Assembly (NCBI GenBank): GCA_009746045.1
Contig: RPFO01000082.1
Coordinates: forward strand, 4,461,241 to 4,525,240
Source of the DNA: Mesostigma viride
Lineage: Eukaryota; Streptophyta; Mesostigmatophyceae; Mesostigmatales; Mesostigmataceae
Direction of reading: 5' to 3'
Length of the DNA stretch: 64,000 nucleotides
Shown one piece after another: positions 23,101 to 35,100 of this stretch (positions are counted from its first letter, which is position 1; the number at the start of each line of letters is the position of its first letter). The notes below the pieces were generated by a model. The model saw only the letters and a program-made list of their open reading frames with translations. It ran no database searches and was not told the DNA's origin. A program made the translations under genes and the position numbers.

Positions 23101-26100
23101 TCTTCTGGCTCGCGCCCAAGCTTGTCCTATTCTTTTGTTTGCTTACTGTCTCCCCCTTCTTCTGGCTCGCGCCCAAGCTTGTCCTATTCTTTTGTTTGCT
23201 TACTGTCTCCCCCTTCTTCTGGCTCGCGCCCAAGCTTGTCCTATTCTTTTGTTTGCTTACTGTCTCCCCCTTCTTCTGGCTCGCGCCCAAGCTTGTCCTC
23301 TTCTTTTGTTTGCTTACTGTCTCCCCCTTCTTCTGGCTCGCGCCCAAGCTTGTCCTATTCTTTTGTTTGCTTACTGTCTCCCCCTTCTTCTGGCTCGCGC
23401 CCAAGCTTGTCCTATTCTTTTGTTTGCTTACTGTCTCCCCCTTCTTCTGGCTCGCGCCCAAGCTTGTCCTATTCTTTTGTTTGCTTACTGTCTCCCCTTC
23501 TTCTGGCTCGCGCCCAAGCTTGTCCTATTCTTTTGTTTGCTCACTGTCTCCCCCTTCTTCTGGCTCGCGCCCAAGCTTGTCCTATTCTTTTGTTTGCTTA
23601 CTGTCTCCCCTTCTTCTGGCTCGCGCCCAAGCTTGTCCTATTCTTTTGTTTGCTTACTGTCTCCCCTTCTTCTGGCTCGCGCCCAAGCTTGTCCTATTCT
23701 TTTGTTTGCTTACTGTCTCCCCTTCTTCTGGCTCGCGCCCAAGCTTGTCCTATTCTTTTGTTTGCTTACTGTCTCCCCCTTCTTCTGGCTCGCGCCCAAG
23801 CTTGTCCTATTCTTTTGTTTGCTTACTGTCTCCCCCTTCTTCTGGCTCGCGCCCAAGCTTGTCCTATTCTTTTGTTTGCTTACTGTCTCCCCTTCTTCTG
23901 GCTCGCGCCCAAGCTTGTCCTATTCTTTTGTTTGCTTACTGTCTCCCCCTTCTTCTGGCTCGCGCCCAAGCTTGTCCTATTCTTTTGTTTGCTTACTGTC
24001 TCCCCCTTCTTCTGGCTCGCGCCCAAGCTTGTCCTATTCTTTTGTTTGCTTACTGTCTCCCCTTCTTCTGGCTCGCGCCCAAGCTTGTCCTATTCTTTTG
24101 TTTGCTTACTGTCTCCCCCTTCTTCTGGCTCGCGCCCAAGCTTGTCCTATTCTTTTGTTTGCTTACTGTCTCCCCCTTCTTCTGGCTCGCGCCCAAGCTT
24201 GTCCTATTCTTTTGTTTGCTTACTGTCTCCCCCTTCTTCTGGCTCGCGCCCAAGCTTGTCCTATTCTTTTGTTTGCTTACTGTCTCCCCCTTCTTCTGGC
24301 TCGCGCCCAAGCTTGTCCTATTCTTTTGTTTGCTTACTGTCTCCCCCTTCTTCTGGCTCGCGCCCAAGCTTGTCCTATTCTTTTGTTTGCTTACTGTCTC
24401 CCCTTCTTCTGGCTCGCGCCCAAGCTTGTCCTATTCTTTTGTTTGCTTACTGTCTCCCCCTTCTTCTGGCTCGCGCCCAAGCTTGTCCTATTCTTTTGTT
24501 TGCTTACTGTCTCCCCTTCTTCTGGCTCGCGCCCAAGCTTGTCCTATTCTTTTGTTTGCTTACTGTCTCCCCCTTCTTCTGGCTCGCGCCCAAGCTTGTC
24601 CTATTCTTTTGTTTGCTTACTGTCTCCCCCTTCTTCTGGCTCGCGCCCAAGCTTGTCCTATTCTTTTGTTTGCTTACTGTCTCCCCCTTCTTCTGGCTCG
24701 CGCCCAAGCTTGTCCTATTCTTTTGTTTGCTTACTGTCTCCCCCTTCTTCTGGCTCGCGCCCAAGCTTGTCCTATTCTTTTGTTTGCTTACTGTCTCCCC
24801 CTTCTTCTGGCTCGCGCCCAAGCTTGTCCTATTCTTTTGTTTGCTTACTGTCTCCCCCTTCTTCTGGCTCGCGCCCAAGCTTGTCCTATTCTTTTGTTTG
24901 CTTACTGTCTCCCCCTTCTTCTGGCTCGCGCCCAAGCTTGTCCTATTCTTTTGTTTGCTTACTGTCTCCCCTTCTTCTGGCTCGCGCCCAAGCTTGTCCT
25001 ATTCTTTTGTTTGCTTACTGTCTCCCCCTTCTTCTGGCTCGCGCCCAAGCTTGTCCTATTCTTTTGTTTGCTTACTGTCTCCCCCTTCTTCTGGCTCGCG
25101 CCCAAGCTTGTCCTATTCTTTTGTTTGCTTACTGTCTCCCCTTCTTCTGGCTCGCGCCCAAGCTTGTCCTATTCTTTTGTTTGCTTACTGTCTCCCCCTT
25201 CTTCTGGCTCGCGCCCAAGCTTGTCCTATTCTTTTGTTTGCTTACTGTCTCCCCCTTTCTTGGCTCGCGCCCAAGCTTGTCCTATTCTTTTGTTTGCTTA
25301 CTGTCTCCCCTTCTTCTGGCTCGCGCCCAAGCTTGTCCTATTCTTTTGTTTGCTTACTGTCTCCCCCTTCTTCTGGCTCGCGCCCAAGCTTGTCCTATTC
25401 TTTTGTTTGCTTACTGTCTCCCCCTTCTTCTGGCTCGCGCCCAAGCTTGTCCTATTCTTTTGTTTGCTTACTGTCTCCCCCTTCTTCTGGCTCGCGCCCA
25501 AGCTTGTCCTATTCTTTTGTTTGCTTACTGTCTCCCCCTTCTTCTGGCTCGCGCCCAAGCTTGTCCTATTCTTTTGTTTGCTTACTGTCTCCCCCTTCTT
25601 CTGGCTCGCGCCCAAGCTTGTCCTATTCTTTTGTTTGCTTACTGTCTCCCCCTTCTTCTGGCTCGCGCCCAAGCTTGTCCTATTCTTTTGTTTGCTTACT
25701 GTCTCCCCCTTCTTCTGGCTCGCGCCCAAGCTTGTCCTATTCTTTTGTTTGCTTACTGTCTCCCCCTTCTTCTGGCTCGCGCCCAAGCTTGTCCTATTCT
25801 TTTGTTTGCTTACTGTCTCCCCCTTCTTCTGGCTCGCGCCCAAGCTTGTCCTATTCTTTTGTTTGCTTACTGTCTCCCCCTTCTTCTGGCTCGCGCCCAA
25901 GCTTGTCCTATTCTTTTGTTTGCTTACTGTCTCCCCCTTCTTCTGGCTCGCGCCCAAGCTTGTCCTATTCTTTTGTTTGCTTACTGTCTCCCCTTCTTCT
26001 GGCTCGCGCCCAAGCTTGTCCTATTCTTTTGTTTGCTTACTGTCTCCCCCTTCTTCTGGCTCGCGCCCAAGCTTGTCCTATTCTTTTGTTTGCTTACTGT

Positions 26101-29100
26101 CTCCCCCTTCTTCTGGCTCGCGCCCAAGCTTGTCCTATTCTTTTGTTTGCTTACTGTCTCCCCCTTCTTCTGGCTCGCGCCCAAGCTTGTCCTATTCTTT
26201 TGTTTGCTTACTGTCTCCCCCTTCTTCTGGCTCGCGCCCAAGCTTGTCCTATTCTTTTGTTTGCTTACTGTCTCCCCCTTCTTCTGGCTCGCGCCCAAGC
26301 TTGTCCTATTCTTTTGTTTGCTTACTGTCTCCCCCTTCTTCTGGCTCGCGCCCAAGCTTGTCCTATTCTTTTGTTTGCTTACTGTCTCCCCCTTCTTCTG
26401 GCTCGCGCCCAAGCTTGTGCTGTTCCTCTCGTCCCTCCCCCCCACACACCTGCCTCTCCCCCTCGTTATTCACAGATCCTCAAGCGCATTGATTCGTGTT
26501 GTGTTGCATGTGTTTCCCCTTGCCTTGGCGGCCACAGATCCTCAAGCGCATCCTGCTGAGCACCGAACCTGTCAAGAACGTGAACAAGAACAATGCCTTC
26601 CACGCCATCCTGTTTGAGGCGCTCAGCCTGGTATGGGAAATGATAGTGATAACAATAATAATGCCAATAACGAACGATAATGTACAGTAGTACATAAAAG
26701 CAGTAGTAAAACAAGAGCAACACCTTTCTGTAGTAGGAAAACAAGAGTGACACCTTTCATGCCATCCTGTTCGAGGCGCTCAGCCTGGTATCAGGGGAAA
26801 GGCCACATTCTGCTTTTTGCCAGGATGATGGAGATCCAAAGGCACTCCACCTGGTATCGGGGCAAGCATAGAACGGAGCGTGTGTCTTTGAGCTGTTTGT
26901 GCAAGGCTAGGTTGGGATGGCGCTGAGCCTGATTTGGAGAAAGGCTGGGACGTTCCTGTTGTGTGTCGTAGGGTATAACATTCTGCTTGTCTTTGTTACA
27001 AGCGCGTAAGGAGAAAGGAAAAAGCGATGTTTCCTGTTTAGCATTGGTCTGCCGCCAGACCCTGCTTCCCCAGAGAGCTGGCAGGCAATTGGCGTTTTTT
27101 ATAGTCCTGTCTCATCCTGCAGTCCTTGATTAGCTGTAGGGTTACAAGGGCCACCTGTACGAGGTCACCGCCTCTTGGGCCCCCAAGCCTGATTCTTAGA
27201 AGGTGAGAATAGCAATGCTAACAAGGTGGTGGGCTTCCTGTGCTGGGCGACATGGGTGACATGCTCCAGGTCATGCACCTCGACTCGGACCCGGATCTGT
27301 TCAAGCAGTGTGTGCTGCTGCTGGGCAAGTTCATCTCGGCGCGGGAGCCAAACATCCGCTACCTGGGCCTGGTACGTGGCCGCTTGTAGAACCTGAGCCC
27401 TTGTCACAAGGTATCGCTAGTAGCCACGGAACATCCAATATTAACAAGATTAAAAAATTATGATAATAAACATGATTATCGTGTGCGGAAGTAGCAATAA
27501 TAGTAGTAATTTTGTTGCCGACTCGGGTACTGTGATAATGGGCCATGGGTTTGTGAATAGGACAGATGACTGTGTGTCTGCCAGAAGCTGTGAATCCACA
27601 TCATCACTATCAAATGTTGATTCATCGCCACAAGGCAGAGAGGATGAATGAAAGGGTGTTGGGTGGGCCAGACGCAATGGGATAAGTGCAGGTTTCCGTC
27701 CTTAAATAAGCAATAGCACCTCCCCTGTTTCATCGCCGTTTTTTTCCCTCCTCTCATTCATGTTTTCTCACCATTCCGTCCCCCGCGCGCTCTTGTTGTT
27801 TCCCTTCCCATCACCCTGCCGCTGCCCATGCCATTGCTGGTGCCCACCATGCCTCCGCTGCGGTCGCCGTAACCGCGCTGCTGTTGCCGTAACCGCGCTG
27901 CTGTTGCCACTGGCATTGCCAGGAGTACATGGGCCAGCTGGCACTGGTGCCCGACATGCTGGACAACATCAAGAAGCACGAGGCGCAGGTGGTGTCCACA
28001 CTCAGGGACCCGGACATCAGGTGGGTGACGGGTGGCAGTCATCAAGATGGCTTATCATATCAGGTGGTCCGATTGGCGTACCGTACACGCTTGTCATGTC
28101 ATGGGATGCTATCGAGTGATCGATGCGATGACCCGATTGGCGTACCGTACACGCTTGTCATGTCATGGGATGCTATCGAGTGATCGATCCGATGACCCGA
28201 TTGGCGTACCGTACACGCTTGTCATGTCATGGGATGCTATCGAGTGATCGATCCGATGACCCGATTGGCGTACCGTACACGCTTGTCATGTCATGGGATG
28301 CTATCGAGTGATCGATCCAATGACCCGATTGGCGTACCGTACACTCTTGTCATGTCATGGGATGCTATCAAGTGATCGATCCGATGACCTGATTGGCGTA
28401 CCGTACACGCTTGTCATGTCATGGGATGCTATCGAGTGATCGATCCGATGGCCCTATTGGCGTACCGTACACGCTTGTCATGTCAGATGACCCTATTGGC
28501 GTATCAGGTAATCAGATCAGGTGGTGGTTCCTGGGACTGAAAATTACCACTGTAGCAGCCGTGGGGGGGAATTTCGGGTGGCAGAAGGTGGGGTGTTGGA
28601 GGGGCAGAAGGTGAGGTGTTGACCAAGCTTTCAAAAGGTTGACAACTCCGCCTGTCGTTTGTCGCCTGTGTTGCTTGTTGGCGTGTAGGTGCCTGTTGCC
28701 CACGTTCATTTCGGCTCGTTGCCTGCGTGCATGCCACTGACATGGGCCAATTTTGTCCAAGGATCCCCTTGCCTGCACACCTCTTGTGCGCAGCTGTGGT
28801 TTTCCGTGTTCAACCCCTTGCCTGTTTGGCTCGCACTGCATACATTCCTTTGTTGTGTGCTCACTTGGCACGTTTGTTCTGTTCTTACACGGTGGATTGT
28901 TGTTTGTTGTTTGCTCACCTCTCATTCTCCTTCTGCTCTCACCCTGCGCATTGTCTCTTGTCCTTGGCTGCGTGTGCCAGCATCCGGCGGCGCGCGCTCG
29001 ACCTGCTGTACACCATGTGTGACGGCTCCAACGCGCGCGGCATCGTGGAGCAGCTGCTCTCGGTGAGCGCGCGAACACACATCTTTTTTTTGGTTGTGGG

Positions 29101-32100
29101 GTTCTATTTGAAATTTCAGTTATAGGGATGTGAAAAGAGCCCTGATCATCTTGGACCAGCTGCTTTCGGTGAGCGCGCAAATAGGTTGTCATGTGTGTGC
29201 TTGTTCTTTCGTGCATGAAAAAGCAAGGACCAAGGACCCAGGTTGCCGCTGTACGCTGCTTAAGGTGCTAGCGTACCGTGCTTGGTTGCATTTTGTGGCT
29301 ATCTTAGGGTCGACTTGGCATGGCAAGCAGAGCATCCTTTCAATAGCGGCAAGCAGAGCATCCTTTCAAGAAGCATAGGCTTTATGTTTTGTTGCTGCAA
29401 CTGCGGCGAACTCGGTACCTGTGTAGGGAACCCTCTGTATGCTCAGCTTATTTGTAATCCTGTGTTTTCCCGCAACTGTCTTGCGTGCCCTCTGTTCCAT
29501 CTACCTCGTTCTTGCCACCCTCCCTGGCTGCCAGTATCTGACCATCGCCGACTACACCATTCGGGAGGAGCTGGCGCTCAAGGTGGCCATCCTCGCTGAG
29601 AAGTTCGCCACCGACCTGTCATGGTACGGGCTTTCAAATACTTGGACTAGTGTCTTTATATGGCCAAGAGGTTTGCCGCCGACCTGTCATGGTACGGGCT
29701 TTCAAATACTTGGACTAGTGTCTTTATATGGCCAAGAGGTTTGCCAGCGACCTGTCATGGTACGGGCTTTCAAATACTTGGACTAGTGTCTTTATATGGC
29801 CAAGAGGTTCGCCGCCGACCTGTCATGGTATGGCCCCTTTTTTTAACTATGGCCGTTTTGTAAATTTGGTGATAATTATGGTGATACAATATGGTGATAA
29901 TTTAGCAAACATAGTATCTTAGCTGGATGTGTGTGTTAATGTTGTGCACTGGGGGTGCTTTTCTGTGTGTGTCCGGGTGGTGGGCCTGGCAAGGGTTGTT
30001 AGATTCGCGATGAAGACGGCCTGGAGTATCCGGTAGCCAGCTATGGCGGTTTATGGGAGCACGCTTTGTTGGATTTTCCATGGGTGGGCGTCGATGCCAA
30101 GCCGTGCTATATTTAGTCTGACCACTGACCACTGACCACTGACCACTGACCACTGACCACTGACCACTGACCACTGACCACTGACCACTGACCACTGACC
30201 ACTGACCACTGACCACTGACCACTGACCACTGACCACTGACCACTGACCACTGACCACTGACCACTGACCACTGACCACTGACCACTGACCACTGACCAC
30301 TGACCACTGACCACTGACCACTGACCACTGACCACTGACCACTGACCACTGACCACTGGCCGCTGGCCGCTCCCTTCCCTCCCCCCCCCACCCTGCCAGG
30401 TACATCGATGCGGTTCTGTCGCTGATCGAGAAGGCGGGCGAGCACGTGAGCGACGAGATCTGGCACCGCATCGTGGTGATCGTGACAAACCACGAGGAGC
30501 TTCAGGTGGGTGGATGCTGGGTTTGTCCTGCGCTCGTGGTCAAAGCATGCGTGTAAGACAACCCCCCCGGGGAGTTGCAGGTGGGTTGTCAAGGAATGTG
30601 TTGAACCCATGTGCGTTATTTGTGTGGCAGCATGTGCGGCAGTTCTTGGGTTCAGTGCTTGTGTAAGTCCTTGATGGTTGTATCTTGTGTATAATAACAG
30701 CCATGAGGAGCTGCAGGTGGATCGTGCAGGGCTCCGCGACTCCACCACGAACTGCGTGACTTACTAAGTACCGCAGTGCTTGACATGTGCTGCCCTTGTG
30801 TAAAGCGCTTGTGTCAAACTAACTGTGAGGAGTCGCGGATGGGTGGGGGAGGGATGTAAAGGTTTGAAAAAGGGGGAAAGAAGGTGGGAAGGCGTAATGC
30901 ATGAATGCGTTCAGCTTGTTTCAGCTTGCGTCTAAACATCCCAAAAGAAAAGTTCTAATTAATCACTTGTATGTTCTAATCCCCCAAATGGTTGTGGATC
31001 ACTTTTGTTGTTCCCGGATGCGCTGCCCCCCGGAACGCCCATTCTACCAGTCCCTGTTTCTAATCTCCGCTTCTCTATCGCATCGTTTCACGGGCGTGAT
31101 TGTTTCCCTTGACCATGATGTTTCCCGCCCCCCCCCCCCCCCCCCCCCACATGGTGTATGTTTATTCCATGGTGTGTGTGGGCAGGAGTACGCCGCCTCC
31201 AAGGTGCTCGCGCTGCTGCTCAGCGGCGCCGTGCACGAGACCATGGTCAAGGTGAGCCCTTGTGAACGCGTTAACGATGTGGTATAGGCAAGAGTGGAAC
31301 AGCATTGGACACGTGCATATGGCCGTAGTTAAGGTGAGATTGGAAGTATGGTTTGTCAGATTGGTAGGAACATGTCAAAGTGAGTGTTGTTAGACGCAAA
31401 GTTTTAGGGTCGGCGTGAGACTGCGACTGTGTTTGTGGTGTATTTTTTTCTTGTGGTCGCGGTGATCCCCAGTGAATAGCTTGATGGTTAATGTCACCGT
31501 CCACATATGCACGTATGCACATGTGCACATATGACCATGGTCATGATGACCTCTAATTTTAGCATTAGCGTTTGGTAAACTTGAGCGCCAATGGAAGCCA
31601 TTAGCTTAATGGTCAATGCAGCCCTGGTCGAAGCATAAATTAAGGACTACGGTGCGCTTCAGGAGTTGCCTTGACCCTCCTGTCCCGTGGATACCATCTT
31701 GGTCAATAAGAGCCCCGACGGGAGCGTTTATCAGAGACAAGTTCATCCGCGTACGCATTAAACACAACTGGGTGTTAGTACCAAGCTCCCAGCTGTTTTC
31801 CTTTCTTTTCCTTTTCTTTTTCTTTTCTTTTCTTTTCTTTTCTTTTTTGCGGCGGTGGTGGCCATAGCTCAGCATTTAAGATGCACCCCTGGCCACCTTT
31901 CGTCACCTGCCACCCCCCCCCCACCACCACCACCTCCAGATCTCTGGCTACATCCTGGGAGAGTTTGGCCACCTGCTGCAGGGCCAGTCGCACGGCATCC
32001 ACCGGCAGATCTTCACTGCGATGCACAACAACTTTGCGGCCTCCAGGTCAGGGGAAGGGTGGGCCAGGGTGCCTTTTGAGTAGGGAGCGTGGTGCCCTTT

Positions 32101-35100
32101 GCCCCTTTGTTGTTTGAGTAGGGTGCCATCGTCCCTTGTGGGCCTGCTGTGTAAGCCTCATGTCCTTTCCCCTTGTGGGCCTGCTGTGTAAGCCTCGCGT
32201 CCCTTCCCCTTGCGGGCCTGCTATATAAGCCTCGCGTCCCTTCCCCTTGTGGGCCTGCTGTGTAAGCCTCGCGTCCCTTCCCCTTGTTGGCCTGCTGTGT
32301 AAGCCTCGCGTCCCTTCCCCTTGTGGGCCTGCTGTGTAAGCCTCGCGTCCCTGCCCCTTGTGGGCCTGCTGTGTAAGCCTCGCGTCCCTTCCCCTTGTGG
32401 GCCTGCTGTGTAAGCCTCGCGTCCCTTCCCCTTGTGGGCCTGCTGTGTAAGCCTCGCGTCCCTTCCCCTTGTGGGCCTGCTGTGTAAGCCTCGCGTCCCT
32501 TCCCCTTGTGGGCCTGCTGTGTAAGCCTCGCGTCCCTTCCCCTTGTGGGCCTGCTATATAAGCCTCGCATCCCTTCCCCTTGTGGGCCTGCTATATAAGC
32601 CTCGCGTCCCTTCCCCTTGTGGGCCTGCTGTGTAGGTTTGGTGCCCCCAGCTCAACATAAAGCTCGACATCATGCTGTCGTAAATGTGAATTGTGTTGTC
32701 CTTTCAACTGTACGTCCATAGCCATGCAATGTGTAGTCAGGTCATGATGCAGCTTGGTCATTTTCTGCCAACCGCGTGCTTGCAAGTATGCAGGTCATGT
32801 CACGGATCCATCAATGCACTTGTACATGTTGTTGTCATCGTATGTTCTACCCTTGGGGGAACCAAGCAAAAGCTCGCGCTATGACAATCTGATTAGTTGG
32901 TTTCTCTGTTTTGCTAATGTTGGTCATGGTTCACCCCCCGCCCCCCCGCTCTCCCCCTTCCCGTGGTGGCGACAATAGCCCTGGATCGTGTGGGCAAAGT
33001 GACGTGAAGGACCCATGACCTGGTGGCCCCATCGCCAAAGTGTTGTTGAATGTTCTTTGGGCCAAATTCAGTCTATGCTGAAGTTAGTTATAGACCGAAG
33101 TCAGTTATAGTCAGTCATAGATAGCTAAATGATTCAAAAAGAAAACATATATATATTAGCTTTTGTGACGTTGTTTTCCATTTCCGTAGTATTAGCAAAT
33201 GGTTCTTCCCCTTGCTTCTACGGGGCATCGCAGCCACTTCCCGCGGATCAACCTGTGCTCACATGTGGCCGTGGTTGCGTTGTGTGTGCGGGCTCATGGC
33301 GAACATGATGGTGCACAGCCCGACCACCAAGGCGATGCTGCTGTCGTCGTACATCAAGCTGATGATGCGGGCGCCACAGGACCCTGAGTGGGAGCAGCAG
33401 GTGCTCGCCGTGTTCAAGCGGTGAGTTCCTCAATGGGACGAGGGGGTTCCTGCTGTCTGTAAAGTGTAGCCTGTGTAGGTAGGCAAGAGGGAGGGAGCAG
33501 CAGGTGCGCGCCGTGTTCAAGCGGTGAGTTCCTCGATGGGACGAGGGGGGTCCTGTTGTCTGTAAAGTGTAGCCCGTGTAGGTAGGCAAGAGGGAGGAAG
33601 CAGCAGGTGCGCGCTTGTTTGAAGTGGTGAATTTTTTACTATTGAGTAGGAGGGTTTCCATCGTTAGGGGAGTTGTAAGGTTGATGCAGAAGGGTTGGGC
33701 ACATGACGGAGCCGCAGGTGCTTACGGTGTTGGAGCGGTTGATTGTCCTTACTGGATGATGGCAGTGAGGGGCCTATGAGGGGGTTTGTTGATTAATTCA
33801 TTCATTGATTAAATGCACAAAGACTGTGTCATGCTGGCACCAGTAAAGAAACCTTCACCCCTATGCACAATGAGAAGGGCTGGGTGCGGCGCCCTGGCTT
33901 CTTTCACTGCCGCGAGTGTTGTGGATACATGACAAGGTGGACGGGAGCAGCAAGGGCTTGTCGTGCCCGAGCGGTGCGTGCCATGATGGAATGGGAGGGC
34001 TGTACTGGGGAGTGGTAGCAAATTGCGGGGCAGGTGTGTAAATACAAGAGGTGGGCCAGCGAGACAGCAGCAGGTGCTGGTTGTCTCCCATGGATGGGTT
34101 CGTTGTCTTCCTCACAACGTGGTCACTATAGCGAGTGTCGCTGTTATAACCGCGTTGTGAGGGAGTGGGTGTCTGATGAGGTAGAAAGGAATAAGGTTGA
34201 GTTCAAATCAGGGTGAGCTTCAACAGTATTTATCTTTTGTGAGGAAATACTCTTTTCTAACGCAAAGAAGAAACACCGACATAGGTTTGCGCACAACCGT
34301 TGATGTGGCGTGCTTTGAAGTAGGTGCCATGATCGGAGTCGTATCCGCCATTGATGTGGCATGCCTTGTAAATGATATGCCTTTTATAGACCACACACAC
34401 CAGGGCACCGCTAGCCAGCACGACCCACAATCTGCCATTATACTATCCATTATACATTGTATCCATAATATACCACTCATACCATGGTATATTATGGTAT
34501 ATGAACCATGTATGCATAGTGGTCTATGAACCGTGTATGGTATATGAACCGGCTGTTGTATGTAAACCGTACACACCAACTGCGCCATATATACCCTGCG
34601 AATGGATGTCCATGCTGTGGTGTTGCCAGGTACGAGCAGTATGCGGATGCTGAGATCCAGCAGCGCGCCGTGGAGTATGAGGAGATTGCGCGCATGCGGG
34701 GCAGCCACGCGAGCATGGCGGAGGTGATGGCGGAGATGCCCAAGTTTCCCGAGAGGGAGGTGCGTGCGGGGAACAAATAGTAGCTGTAGTTGATCAATCA
34801 ATCAATTCATTAATTACATCACATGGCTGCGCGCGGTGCCTGAGAGGACGCCCGGGCACCCTTGAGTCGGGGCTTGCTGATGAGATGCTGAAATTCGGAG
34901 GCTTGCCACCACAATGCCGGCAGCAGCTGCGCACGGGGCCTACGTTGGTGGCAGTCAGGCTCAGTCTGCAGCACTGGAATCAGATGGCCATTGTGGAAAT
35001 CTGTCGCCTAGGCAAGCCATCGTCGCATGCACTGGGTGCTTGTGATGAATGGGCCGTGTTGTGGTAAATTATTTTGTGCGTGCGTCATTTGGTGCTAATG

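Noticed and set aside
22976-26617. Very long open frames (up to 1,213 codons) on the plus strand and shorter ones on the minus strand
   Set aside because: They are translations of the 57/58-bp intronic array; all plus frames are open because the unit lacks stops, and known AP2A exons lie on both sides.
33196-33318. A longer AP2A exon 16 starting at 33196
   Set aside because: The frame is open from an AG at 33195, but it would add about 41 residues absent from the family; the acceptor before 33319 gives the expected length and joins smoothly to exon 15.
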